This document shows, in pieces, positions 33,101 to 46,000 of a stretch of 64,000 bases of DNA. This stretch comes from Ditylenchus dipsaci. Its lineage: Eukaryota; Nematoda; Chromadorea; Rhabditida; Anguinidae. Under the pieces are notes generated by a model. That model saw only the letters and a list, made by a program, of their open reading frames with translations. It made no database searches and was not told the DNA's origin. The stretch is taken from NCBI GenBank assembly GCA_004194705.1, contig SADC01000226.1:124001-188000 (forward strand), in the 5' to 3' direction. Position 1 is the stretch's first letter. Each line of letters starts with the position of its first letter. Made by a program: the position numbers and the translations under genes.

Positions 33101-35218
33101 TGTGCAATAGAGCTCGAATTTTTTACTAGAAAAATATCTTAAGTGTAAGAAAAAAATTGAAATTTTTTTTCTTCGCAAATTTTTTGTGACAAACAAAAAG
33201 TAAACACATGTCATAATATATAGAGATGCGCTCAGCAACAAGAATAATTTCCTAGGTATATGCAGTGCTTACCTGGCAGCAACTCTATTGTTCTAATGTG
33301 CAATTTGTTATAAGAGCAGATGCGGATACTATCATAGACTTGGACAGACTGCAATACTGGATGAATAATGGATTAGTGCCTGCTGGGAATACTTCACTTA
33401 TTTTTGGAGCTCTTTTTGTTACAGGACAACTTGCAAGAGATCCCAATCATAGACAGTAAGTATAAAACCTTAAAGGACCATTGCCATTGCCGTCAACGAC
33501 AATTTCAAATCTTTGAATGCACGCGGGACACTTTTTTACTCCAACAATTTTCGCACAATGTTTTCGAATGTTTTATTGCTTTAGAAATAAAATTATTTAG
33601 ACTAAATTAGTTGTTTACACTAGGGATGGAGAAAGGTCGAGACGGAACTAATCGTCCCGTCCCGGAGGGTTTTTAGGGTTTTTTCCACGTCTCGGAAATT
33701 TTTTAGAGTTTGTCCTAGCCCGGTGTCCCGTCGCGGGGTAATTTTTGCATTCCCGGACTTCAAATCTACATATATTTTTTGTACTACCGTCTGTTATGCT
33801 CTTTTTAAGTCTTTTTTCTCCTAATTTTGCAAACTCATGTCGACTATCTTCATGGAACCCTGAGTTCAACTTCTTAGCTCTCTTCGAAGCACAAATACGT
33901 ATAATTGCACTTGCTTTGAATTTTTTTTGTTACCCTCCAAATTGGAGATGGTGGATTTTCTCCTAGATTTTTGTGACCCAGGTGGTAGTGCGTGATGGTG
34001 GTTTCCAAATGGTAAGTGGTGTTGCCGAGGTGGTAGTACATAGGCGGTGGTGCCCAGGTGATGGTGCTCCGGTGATGGCGCCTAGCCGGGGGAGACTGGA
34101 TGGTAGTGCCAAAGTGGTGTAGTCTAGTTATTGTTTCCCATATGGTGTAACCCGAGTATTGGTTCCAAGTGGTGTCACCCAGGCGGTTGTGATCAGGTGG
34201 TGCTGCCTAGGTGGTGGTGTCTAGAGGCGTGTGTTTAGGTGGTTGTACCCAGGTTGTGGTGCCCAGGCGGTGGCGCCAATGTGATAGTGCCGCAGTGGTG
34301 GGAAACTTTTTTAAACAAATTGTAATGAATTCTTTTTGGAGGGAGTTCACTTCATATGCTTTCAGCGACGTGTGGTCAACGTTGTTACTGGGTTCGAATC
34401 CCAGTGGGCCTGCTTTTTAAATGATTAAGTTATAACTTTACTAAAAAAAATTCTGAATGTTTTCGGAATAAAAAAGTGTCCCGCGTGCATCTAAAAATTG
34501 CAAATTTTCGTTGTCAACAACGGCAATGCTCCTTTAAGCATCTTAAGTATATTACCTTAAGCGCCTAAAATAACATAACTTCAATTCACAATGTAGCAAT
34601 GTTTTCTGCCGTCAATTTGAGTATTTATTTTGTAAATCAGTATGCGCACTAGGTTGCCGATAAAATTTTTTTTGAAAACTACCAGGACGTTGGACACCCA
34701 AACCACAACAGCCCTCTTAAATAAAAACTCGAATTTACGGCAGTAATTAATTACCGAAAATTTAGATATGTTTCACATGACGAATACCCTGGCAATACAC
34801 TTCCTCCTTATATTTGGGGCTTTTTCTACGGTTTTTCAAACCAAGCAGTAAAGGCTGTTCTTCACGTATCTCACACAGTCAAAGGATTTCCACTTGATGA
34901 TTTACTGTACACCGGAGTGCTAGCTGAGAAAGCAGGAGTGAAATTAGTAAATGTGACGAAATGTCTTGAATTAACAGAAAAAGATGAGAGTGTTCAATCT
35001 AATTTCCATTCCAACAGTTTTTTTATCAATAAAATAAGTTTCAGATAGCAGAAGAACCTAGAGAATGTGACAGCAGAGAAAAAGTGCCATTTCTAACGGC
35101 TTTTTGTTGTGTAGATCATCCAAACAAAATTGATAAGAGCTTTAGAATTTTGAAAACCACCACTTGCAAAAATCCTGCTACTGTCAAAGCAAGTGTAGAA
35201 CGAAAAAGTACAAAATAG
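30164..35218 (+). CDS. GT31-family beta-1,3-glycosyltransferase, copy 1 (5 exons)
   Basis: Join of 30164-30559, 31817-31969, 33256-33455, 34766-34946 and 35045-35218, all in phase, gives about 367 residues. The start is uncertain: 30164 is a GTG in the membrane anchor; comparison with copy 2 suggests the ATG at 30073, with one or two frame slips between. Seen in order: hydrophobic anchor (VFIILTTAI), FVPTRPSAFKNRSAIRESWA (the R-x-x-IR-x-TW block of GT31), LVRFVVGQPN, YNDIIFYDAKDDYRMLHVK, FVIRADADTIIDL with the DxD motif at residues 205-207, GALFVTGQLARDPNHR, LPPYIWGFFYGFS and PLDDLLYTGVLAEKAGVKL in place of the usual EDV-x-x-G. The family moves galactose or a related sugar onto glycans in the Golgi, as type II membrane proteins. 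Acceptor unknown. Exon 4 could also read through to about 35046. Confidence 0.82.
30643..30888. mobile_element. CCGTATT-family MITE in GT31 copy 1 intron 1
   Basis: Starts CCGTATTGCCTCTAGTATAAG and ends ATATATCAGGGGATTACGG between TA dinucleotides. The right arm is more diverged than in other members. Confidence 0.65.
31074..31540. mobile_element. Non-autonomous piggyBac-type element (TTAA target)
   Basis: Begins CCCTAGGACGACCACGTT and ends AACGTGGTCGTTTTAGGG, flanked by TTAA at 31070-31073 and 31541-31544. CCCT ends and TTAA targets define piggyBac elements. The interior repeats GACCAC and GTGGTC motifs and has no transposase. It lies in intron 1 of GT31 copy 1. Confidence 0.85.
31970..33255. 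other. GT31 copy 1 intron 2, no feature of note
   Basis: AT-rich. A copy of the dispersed CCTTGGTCCCCTGTTG motif is at about 32959. Open frames at 32108-32523 are low-complexity F/K/I-rich and not convincing. Confidence 0.5.
33640..34310. repeat. GC-rich patch and GGTGGTG minisatellite in GT31 intron 3
   Basis: 33640-33740 repeats CCCGTCCCGG-like motifs. 33975-34300 is a degenerate tandem array of 12-25 bp units around AGGTGGTGGTGCCCAGG. Both are intronic and non-coding. Confidence 0.7.
34374..34418 (+). tRNA. tRNA 3'-half relic
   Basis: A perfect T arm is present: CTGGG, loop TTCGAAT, CCCAG, then TGGGCCTG and a CTTTTT pol III stop. No matching 5' acceptor strand or anticodon arm was found in the 90 bp before it, so this is probably a tRNA or SINE fragment. 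Confidence 0.35.
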
Positions 35219-36370
35219 TTCTAACTTATTTTACTTTGAAAAAATTTATTCGTAGTTAATAAATTGACTGAACCATGCACTAGCAAGTGGAGCAGATCCA
35301 CGCCAATACAATTTATTTCTAACCCAAACATTCAGCAAAATGGCACAGTACATATACAGGGAAAAAAATATTTTTCAAGAAACTTGGCGAAAGCTGTCCA
35401 CTTGATCCCTTCTCTCTGCCAACTAGATACAGACGGAAGCGTGCTACAAGAGCCGGTAGAATTTTTGACTAAAGGCAATTCAGAAAAGGTGGGATTCCCG
35501 CGTATCGCAGCTGAAGCGCCGGAGGCCAACTGATCGCTGGACGCTGACGAGACCGCTGACGAGACTGCTTCGAGACAGGAGCTGATCACCATCACCACAG
35601 GAACTGCTTCAGGCTTTCGGGAGACCGATTCGGGTATGGTAGATGACGAGATTGCTTCAAGCTGTTCTTCCACTACTTGATAGCTGATGATGAGCGCTTT
35701 ATGGGCTTTGTCGGACCACCGCTATGCCACGGCTGACTTCGAAATTACCAATTGCTGACGAGACGAGGCTGATGCCACTTCTTCGGCTGATTCTGATAGT
35801 AATAGTTAAAGTTGATGTACGCGAGGCGGAAATAACTTAATCAAGAAAAAAGATAACGGGAGACCAAAATTCTGCTTGACCGAAGTTTTTGCTGGGAGCA
35901 CTGATTACCGGGATGATGACACCAGCGCTGATTTCCAAATTGCGACGAGCTTCCTTGGCTTCAGCGACTTAAAAGAGACTTTCTGAGAAAATGATAAAAT
36001 CACAAATAACAAATTATCACGATTTTTTTTCAAAATTTTTCTGTGATGTCTATCGTGTTCTGCTACTTCCTGAGCAACTTTGAAAAAGACAGTCCATTTG
36101 AAACATGGATATTGACCGAGATATATACATGTTGAAGAATGCACTCGAAATTCATTCTTAATTTTAACAATTCTGCTATAAATGTTAATTGTCACTCTTA
36201 ACCATCATCACCTTCAAAACGAGGGAACAAAGGCATTTGTAAGGAAAAACAACAGGGGGAACCAAGGTGATAAATGAAAACGTATTTTGCACTAGCAAAA
36301 CTTATTGAAATAAATTTAAAAAATCTAGAACAAGCGAAATCTACTGAGATTTCAAAAAAAAAATCGCATA
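35219..36370. other. Intergenic region with weak coding signal
   Basis: A plus-strand frame at 35264-35533 (starting LTEPCTSKWSRSTPIQF) begins just after the GT31 stop and could be a small unknown gene or UTR. 35540-35800 has repeated GCTGACGAGAC motifs. No family recognised. Confidence 0.25.
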
Positions 36371-36490
36371 TTTAGCCACTAAAACTGCCACCGATGTGTT
36401 TACCACCCACCGCTCTCGCCACCGGTGGCTACCTAAAAAATCCCACCACCACCGGTGGATCCACCGGTGGATTTACCACACTGGTCAGAG
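36370..36490. repeat. CCACCGGTGG iterated palindrome
   Basis: Four or more CCACCGGTGG decamers, each its own palindrome, between CTGCCACCGATGTGTTTACC and GGATTTACCACACTGG. The right edge is like a hAT terminus. No target duplication seen. Confidence 0.55.
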
Positions 36491-37079
36491 GTCTAAAATT
36501 TTTGACACAAGATAGTAATTTTTACAGCCATCTTGTAGAATCACTCAAGCCGAGCAAAAAGAATCTAAATACGACTATGAGCATACCCAAAACATACCAT
36601 CTCTATCTACTTTGAGAAAGAGGTCGATTATCAGTGGTTAAAAACTGCACTATAAAAGGACATAACTCAAAATTTTCATCATAAATCAAGGTGGTCACTC
36701 AAAAGCATATTGCTCAGCAATAAATTTAGCGTCAAATGGTATATAACATGTCCGGTGTAAAAAATCGAAAAAATGGCTGTGCCGCAAAATACTCCGAAAT
36801 TACAGAGTATGTCTCTTAACTTTTCTTATTTCTTTCTCTCACCAATAAGTATGTTTCTTAATAAATTTATATTTTAGTAAATTTTCTTTTCAAAGATTCT
36901 TTAAATTTTAGCAGGCAGGTTGTTTGACATCTGATAATACATCATGTTGTTATGTAAATTTCAATCAGTGAATTTAATTATTCACCTTTACTAGTCTACT
37001 CTTTGCAAATAGATTAAGTTGTACACTGTTGGCCAGCACCGCATTATTACGCATAAAAATTTATGTGTCAAACAAAAAC

Positions 37080-40000
37080 ATGGACTTAAATTCATCTCTT
37101 CGAAACTTGCTAAATTATATGAAATGGCTGGCAATTATTTTTTTGATTATTTACGGCTCATATGTTTTCTTAATCAAAATTCCTGTGGCTGAAGAAATCA
37201 GTGATCCTCAGAAATACGCGGGAATCTTGAAAAGTGTAATGGTAATTTTTTACTGAAATATTTTTTATTTTATTTTTCAAAAGAAATGAACTCATATTTC
37301 AGTAAAAATTGTTTGACTGACGGAGATTAAACTTTAATACATCTGTAATACAGATTACTCGATAAATAGATTACTCTCACAAATTTTGTGTGTAGACGAG
37401 TTAAAAATTCTTCTCCTTCAAAACGAGATAATCCTAGGCTCCAGTTATCGGAATTTGTTCAAATTCTGTTTTTTTTGGTTTTTTGGAGAAGTATTTTTTG
37501 TTTTTTGGCGGAAGTACACTATTTGGGGTAGCCCAAAAGTGCGTTTTTTCAAAGTCTTAGTATTTCTTAGGCCATTGAAACGGTAACACTTTACTTGGCC
37601 CCCCCCCCCCCCCCCACGGCTGACCCACTTTCGAGGTGAATTTTTTAAAAACCGATTGCATATTCGTGTTTCTCGACCGGGATTTTTACGGGAAATGATC
37701 ATCAGATTCTGTGAAAGTGAAAAAACATTTTTCGGGATTTGCCTTGGTCCCCCAAGGTGAAATTTTAGAAAAAATTTGAAAAAAAAATATTTTTTAAATT
37801 GGCACCTTTTGAATTTTAAAGGGAATAAGGGCTGTATTGGGAGAGGAAGGGAATAAAAGGGGGCCACTTTTATGTCAGAACAATAGAAAAGTAAATATAT
37901 GTATTCTTCGACTGCCTCACCATGTTTTTCAACTGGGCCGTGGCAAAAAGAGACTCTATACGCATTTTATGGTCAAGAGTACTTCTCGGAATCATGTCTA
38001 AGGTAAGTGTGTGCGCGCATCTCTAACCAACCAAGCCCCCTGTGCCCCTTCGGGGGCGCAGGGGGCTTGGGGGCTTGGAGTTGAGATGCGTACACCCACA
38101 TACCTTAGACGCAAATCACTCGAAAGTGACTCTGGATGCATGAAAAAGCATGCATAACAGAGTTTATTTATGCGGTAGGCCCCAGTATTCAAAACTATGT
38201 TTAACATCTTCTTGTTAGGGGCCCTGTGTGATTAGTGGCCCCTTTTATTCCCTTCCCCTCCCAATACAGCCCTTAATCCCTTTAAAATTCAAAAGGCGCC
38301 AATTTAAAAATTTTTTTTCTCAAATTTTTTCTTAAATTTTATCTTGGGGGACCAAGGCAAATCCCAAAAATTTTTTTCACTTTCACAGAATCTGATGATC
38401 ATTTCCCGTGAAAATCCGGGTCGAAAAACACGAATATGCAATCGGTTTTTTAAAAATTCACCTCGAAAGTGGATCAGCCGTGGGGGGGGGCCAAGTAAAG
38501 TCTAGCCATTGAAACGATAGAAACGGCCTAAAAAAGTGTGAAAAGGCCATGTTTCGAAAAAAAATATTGTCTCCCTGTGGTTTTCGGTCTATTTTTTCAT
38601 TGATCCACCCTATGGTTTTCGTCAATTTTTCGACTTAAACACCTTTGTTGAACCTAAAAGATGAAATTTGAACATAGCTTTGTTATCTGGGACCTACCGC
38701 ATGAAGAAACTCTGGTTTGCATGCTTTTCATGCATGCAGAGAAAAAATCAAGCCCGCTGCGCCCCCGAGGGGGCACAGGGGGCTTGATTGGTTAGAGATG
38801 CGATTACCTTACACATAATTCCGAGCAAGACTTTTGATCATAAAATGCATATAGAGTCTCTTTTTGCCCAGCTCCAGTGACCAAAACGGGTAAAATACCA
38901 AAACTGACCAAAAACCATGGGCAGGACCAATGCAAAAAATGACCGAAAACCACAGGTGGGGGGGGGGGGGACCAAGGCAGTCGATAAAAAAAGCTTTTTT
39001 TCGAAACAAGGCCTTCCTACACTTTTTCAGCCTTTTCTATCTATCAAATGGTCTTAAATACTTAGACCTTAAAAAACGCACTTTTGGGCTACCCCAAATA
39101 ATGTACTCCTTTTTTATTTTACAAGCAAAATTTTGTTCAAATTTTTTTAAATTATGGAAGGAATTCGCTTCACCCCGCAGTTTTCTTATACTTATACATT
39201 TTTTATTCTAAAAGCGTTCAAAATTATCATTATACTAATATTTTTATTATACTTATTATTATACTAAAATTAAGTTACTTGAACTAAAATAGGTGAAATA
39301 ATACAAGTTATTGGTGTTTTTGTGGTTAAGCAGCGGCATCCGGTAAATGTTGCTAGTGGCTCTCTTGATTTTGATAATTTAATTATTAGTTTACTAAAAA
39401 GTAATCATGAATATTTTCGGAAAAAGTAATTTTGACGTAAAACTCATATTTTGCTACAGAAACCGAAAATTCAGACACCGGATTCGTGTTCAGCATGGTC
39501 GATTTCTTTCTTCCTATTTCTTCTAAAACTGCTTTTGAACCACAGCCCCTTGAAATTCAAAAACATAATCACTTTTGAATTTTTGCGCCAAAAAAAATTT
39601 GAAAACTGACTCAAACATTGATACTTTCAGTCCCTGTAACCTAAGGTTTGTTACTGGTTTTATCTTTAATTATATCGCATTAGCTTTTTTGCAAACGGTT
39701 CCTCACATCCAAAACAAGCCATCACTCGCCCCAAAAACACGCAATTTTTAAGATGTCACTAGTGTTTTCGGAATATATGCCAAAAAGTTCATCTCATTTT
39801 GCAACTGTAACTGGCCTGATATATCAAGCTACTTTTCAATCCTGAAAAAAAGGCTGAGGCCTTATAGAGGAGTAAATTTGCTGCATTTTGGTACCAAGAG
39901 GTATGCGAAAAAAGCAAATTTAGGGTGTTTTATTCAAAAGTTAGACAGAAAACGCAAAAACCTCTAATTTTACTCGGAAAATGCCAGTTGTATGCTTTAA

Positions 40001-43000
40001 ACGGTCTCTAGTTTTTTAAAATAACAACTTTACGAAAATCGGCTCAACTATTCTCGTGGCTGGGCTATCTTTTGGTATATAGATTATTGTGAAAGGGCCG
40101 TGATTTTGCACTTTTCTTCCGTCGTTTATGTTATCCAATATTTTTCGTATTTTCAGATGGTTCAATGGTGCAAAGTCGACGTTTTCTGTGTTGCAAAAAG
40201 AGTCAATAACAAAGCAACCTCTCGCTCCGAGAACTGTGGAAGCAACAATGGCTACTGTGGAAGCAAAAAGAGCAAAAAAGGTTTAAAACAAACGACTCAA
40301 GCAGGTCAGTTTTTTGTGTGATAGCTATTTCGGACTTAGGTACTGCCTCGACAGCTTCTAGTGTCTCCCTGTTACCGCAGCGTTATTCAACCTTTTCGTC
40401 TTTTAGGTATTCACTAGCTCTGCAGTCTTCTGAAGTGTCTCGTCTAAGCAAATTCTTGCTAAAGCAGAAAGGTCGTTCTCATGAAATGTGCCAAGCATGA
40501 GTAGTACTGGCACCAAGTTTAGGCACATCAAAAGATGCCGCCTTTATGCCCCATACCTATTGGGCACTTTCAAAGAGAAGCCCATAGGTATAGGAGGGTG
40601 TTAGGCTCCGCCCCTTTTTAACCCATACCTATAAGCCTGTTTCGAGAAAGTGCCCATAGGTTTAGGCGTCTCAGTGGCCAATAGGTATGGGGCACAAAGG
40701 CGGCATCCTTTCAAGTGCGAAAACTTGGTCCCAGTACTACTAGCATGTCGTTAATGCTGGAGATGAAAAGACTGAAGATGAGGCTTTCCAAATTTCCAGG
40801 TAATATTTTCCTCAGTTAGTTCAGAGCTTGGGGAGTTTTTACTGCTCTGATGTCAGCTTCTGATAAAGAATACAATCTATTCTAAAAGCTTCCTATTGTA
40901 AGGAGGGATATTTGCGAAGGCAAATCAAAAGCAAAAGTTAAAGCGGGCAAATACTGTTTGAAATCGTAAAACGATTTCAAACCTGATTTGTCTTTTGCTT
41001 AAAGAATGTTGACCCGTCGGCGAAAATCTTAGTTTTCTTGTTCTTAAGCTGAACCAAAAAGCGCTCCATGAATTCGTCAATTCGCTGTGCTATGGAAAAA
41101 GAATCTATGCCGAAACAAATGGTGCCTAGGCCAATTTTGGAAATCCGAGACATGCTCGCGATTTGGATCAAGGAGGCAAACCTGCAAGGGACTGATGATA
41201 TGGCCAGTGCCCAGTGGAATTCTCGGATGGAAAGGATCAAGTTGGATGCAGACTCGATGAAGATGGAACACGTCGATGAACCCGGTAGGCAGGTTAGTAC
41301 TTTTTCCTCGTCTACCGAAGTTGAGAAGTTGGCTGGTAGTACCTAAGGCATGGAAGGGTTCGTCAACCCGGAAATGTCGCTGGGCCGCGTTGGAAGTACC
41401 GAATGGGTGTGGACCAGGGCTGCAGCCGGGTTCTGCTTTTCTGTTTCTGTTTTTTGTGTTTTTTCACTTCTGTTTTTCTGTGTTTTTTCACTTCTGTTTT
41501 TCTGCCTCTGTTTTTATTAGCGAAAAATCGTTTTTCTGTTTTTCTGCTTCTGGTTTAAAAAAAACCAGCTGCAGCCTTGGTGTGGACCGTCTAGAGAGTG
41601 GTGTGGGTGTAAACCGCCTAGTGGGTGTGTGTGGTGACCGAAACTGGAGTGATTCTAGAACCGAAATATTGGGCGTGAAGGGGTGTGTTGACCGAAAGGG
41701 ATTGCAGTACGAAAAGACCAAAGCTAGTGACCCGTCGACTGGATTGAAAGCCGAAGTGAACCCAAAGCAAACAGAAGACTACATAGCCGAACTGCAGCTC
41801 CGTGGTCTTGCCCAAGCCGAAGCTCCTCCTCCGATGGTCAAGTCAGTTCCGCTCCCTGTCATCCGTGACTCGACTGCCGATCTCTGTGGCAAACGTCTCT
41901 AATTGTACTGTTTCGCCTTGTAATGTTATTTTTGTGACCGGGTTCATTTTTGGAATAAAGGGTGTGGTTACTCCTCCTCATCCGGTGCCAGGAAAGGCTT
42001 TTTTTACTCTATGGATCTGTTGGGAACAAGTTTTGGAAGTGATTCTTCTGTCCAAGTGCTGATGGCTAGCCCAAGAAACAGGCTGCTTCAAAAAGAAGAT
42101 GTTTCTCTGTCAGTATCAAGAAATAATTATTTATTCTCATTAGTTTTATTGTTGTTCTCCACTTATTTTATAGGATTTATTGTTTTCAGACGAATAAAGA
42201 TAGAGTCTTGGGTCTTTTTAAGATACCGTATTACCTCTAATTTCTCCCCCGGGGAGTAATCAGAGGCATGCAATTTTTTCAAACTTTAGGTGGCCTGAAA
42301 TTTTTGTTTTCATTTACTGTTTGAGCTGTGTAAAAAGTGCCTGTTAGATTTTTAAAATTCCTTTCAGGCACTTTTTACACAGCTCCTTACACAGTAAATG
42401 AAAACACAAATTTCAGACTACTTGAAGTTAGGGGGGGGGGAGTAGTTAGAGGGAGGGGAGAAATTAGAGGAAATACGGTAGTAGAAGTTACTGAAAAGTG
42501 GATCTTTGCCATGAAAGCGTTGAATCGCACATTTTTAAAACTGTGAAAACAAACAACATAACATTTTCGATTAAAAGTTTGAGTTTTGCGAATAAACATA
42601 TTCTTGAAGTGCACTAGGATTTAAATTTTAGGGGCCGTGAAATTAAAAAAAAACACATCGAAGAAATGATTTTTCAAATATTCTTGGCAATTTTCTGTTT
42701 TTAAAGTGATTATGATTTCGAATTTTAAGGGGTTGTGAAACATGAGAAGCAGCTGTCAACCGCTCAAGACAATAATTATTCGAATTGAAAGTTAATTGAA
42801 ATTCAAATAACTTTTGTCTTGAGTGGAATTCGAAATTTTACAACAAGGTGTGAGGTTTAAAAGTAGTTTTATAAGCAAATCGACCATGCTGAACACGAAT
42901 CCGGTGTCGAAAATTGTGGTTTCTGTAGCAATTTATTGGTGCAAATAATTAGAAATAATAGCAATTACAGTCGAGTCTTTATATAGTGCGATTCAAGGGA

Positions 43001-46000
43001 CCGGCGAAAACAGCGCACTATATAGATACCGCACTATATGGAGTCCGCACTATAGAGAAATATATTTTAATCTAAGTTACTTTTTGCGCACTATATAGAG
43101 AGGCAGTCTATACCATAACTTTTACTCAGTCATAACAACAATAAAGACAATCATCTAACGGTCAGAATCAACCGCCGCGAATTGAGAGTTCCTGCGCTCG
43201 AGATGAACGCAAGAAGAAATGAAAAATTGTGAATTATGATCACCGGAACTTGCAGGGCCCCTTATTTCTTGATTGCTTGGGGTCGAGATGAGCACATTCA
43301 CAATCAATCACTCGAAAGTGACTCTAATGCATAATGAGAATACGCATACCAGAGTGTCTTTATACAGTGGACCCAGTTAACTAAACTATGTTCAAATACC
43401 ATCTTTTTGAGTATTTTAAAAACATGCAGGTACCCTTTTTGGTTTATTTACCTTGGGAGACCAAGGCAATTGGTCAACTTTTGGTAACCAAAATTTTACT
43501 GAAATCCTAACTTTTAAGTGCGAAAATTGTAAGTAAACAACTTTTTTTTTATCGTTTTAGGCTATAAAGACTACTTGGGAGGCGTTTAAACACTATTTCT
43601 AGTTGACCGAAAAAGACCCACCAGGTAAGTAAGTGCCCAAATTTCTTCGAAATTAATGATTTCGCACTATAAGAAGAGCGGTTATTCGTGTTGTGTCAAA
43701 ATTATAAGCGCACCATATAGATATTTGCACTATATAGAACCGCACTATATAGAGACCCAGTTTTGCCTTACTTGCTTGCAGACCAACCAAATCGAATCAA
43801 TGAGCGCACTATAAAGAGGTTCGCACTATATAGAGACGCACTATAGAGAGACTCGACTGTATGTCAAAATCGATTTTGAAATTTTTTTGACGGTCTGGAT
43901 TAACACTCCAAAAACTTCTTTTTACCATACGTCAAATTTATTCTTGGTGCGGTTTTTCTTGCTCAGTCTAATGATATACATGGCTAACTAAAAAAAATGC
44001 GTTCTTCAGAATCAACAACGTTTTCGAAAAATGACACAATTTTCTTTGAAGTAAAATTTATACATTTTATTGTCATAAATACCGTATTTATTCTAATAGA
44101 AGGCCATGGCCTTCTATTTTTCGATCTTCAGAAAATTTTTTGGCTTTGTGTTAAAAATGCAATAAAACGTGGTTTAACCCCCTAGTTTTGGCCCTAAAGA
44201 GTGGCCTTCTAATAGAGACTGGCCTTCTAATAGAGACTGGCCTTCTAATAGAGTAAATACGGTACCTCAATGATACCTCATCAGAAAGACTGTAATCTGC
44301 GCTTTCTTTTAAGTTATGTATTACAATATTAGATGATAAAAATTGACGAGATCTGCCCTTTTAAAGTATCGCACTCAAAAATCGGCACTTGGTTGGTTCG
44401 TAGGGTCATTTTTTCTTAATTTTTTTTTCAATATCGTGTTCAGTGTAAAATTCTGCACCAGGATCTACTCTTATACAATCAGGCATTCCGGTGTTAAATC
44501 TTTTTGTTGCTGAATACTGAGTTTTTGTTGAATGACCTTTGATAGGATCGATAGGGTTTGACAATATTAGCTTCCCTTCTAATAGTAGCCCTCCCTCTAA
44601 CAATGACCCCCTAAGGAAAGGGGTAAAAAATAGTAGCCCATAGGCTACTATTAGAAAAATACGGTATTTCTTCAATATCAAGAAATTATAGAGCTTTATC
44701 TTACGAAAAAATATATATTTACTGTGATTTAAAATTTGTCTTTGACTCTCAACTTTTTGAAAAGGCTACAATAGTGGTAATAAGAAGCAATAATTTGCTT
44801 TAAAACTTTCAGTTTGACACTATAAGCAACTTCTCTGGCAATTTTGTGCAACCACTTGATCCTCCAGTAGTGCTCGCCTGGACCAAATTTTTCGGAGATA
44901 AATTATTTGAATCAAATTTACTGAAGCACTTTCAGCCTTCTGAATGCCCTTACAAGTGCACTTTCTCAGATAACACAGATTTGTAATAAAAATAAAGCTT
45001 TTGAGAATTTTGGTTTTCAATTTTTCAGGTATGCCAATAACGCATCCATCTTTGTTTTTCACATAAGAGACCTTGATGAAAATCGCCTTCCACCTGCTAA
45101 TCCAAAAGCACTAAACGCTTTTTTGTTAGTGGAATCTGCAATTTATTCTGATGAACACTACAAACGTGTTCCAGTTGACTATTTTAACCTGTCAGTCACC
45201 TACAGAACAACTAGTGATATATATCTTCCTTACGATAAATTTGAAAAAATTGACAATCAAACAAGGAAGGAAGATAGGTGGCAGGAACATGAGGTAGGAA
45301 TTTTAACACCTATGTGATTGAATTTTTTTCAAGTAGAAAGCGCGGAGCCAGAGAAGGAGCAATTTTTTTTCAAATGAAAAGCTTGGAGCCAAATCCGGAG
45401 CAAATTCACATTTCATATATACGTATAATGAAAATATACTTATTATACTGAGGATCTGGCTTTGTTCTGGCTCTAGCTCTGGCTTGGATCAGCGCCGAAG
45501 GGGGCGCAGGGGGCTTGGTGTGTTAGAGATGCGCGCACTTTGTTACCTTAGACATAATTCTGAGCAAGACTCTTAATCAAAAATGTTTTGGGAGGACACC
45601 GAATAACCCACTCCGGCCAGGCGATTTTTGAAAAAAAAATTGTTTTTTAACAAATTTTTTTTGCCACCTTTTCAAAGGCTCAGGGCTCGGAAACGTCTTT
45701 TATTTAAAGATTTGTCCTTTATTTGAGATCCGAAATCTTTAGAATTTTCGAGATTTTAGGTCAAAATCTGTATTTTTGTTGCTTAAAAATCAATAAGCTC
45801 TGGATAAAATGACACTTTATGACCAAATGTTATTTATTTTTCAAAAATGTCTTTTATTTGAAAATTTAAATTTTCGAGCCCTGTATTATATCAATTAATG
45901 TTTTGTTAAGAAGCTGAGATCCAGAGCTAAATTTCAGTATAAAATTAAAAAAGGAAAAAAGTACCTGGAAGAAAAAAATTCACGATTATTATTATATTAT

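Noticed and set aside
34374..34418. A full tRNA gene
   Set aside because: Only the T arm, part of the acceptor and a pol III stop are present; no anticodon arm or 5' acceptor was found.
45691..45881. Confirmed hAT insertion
   Set aside because: The CAGGGCTCGG and CGAGCCCTG ends are right but the flanking 8 bases do not match, so it is kept only as a relic.
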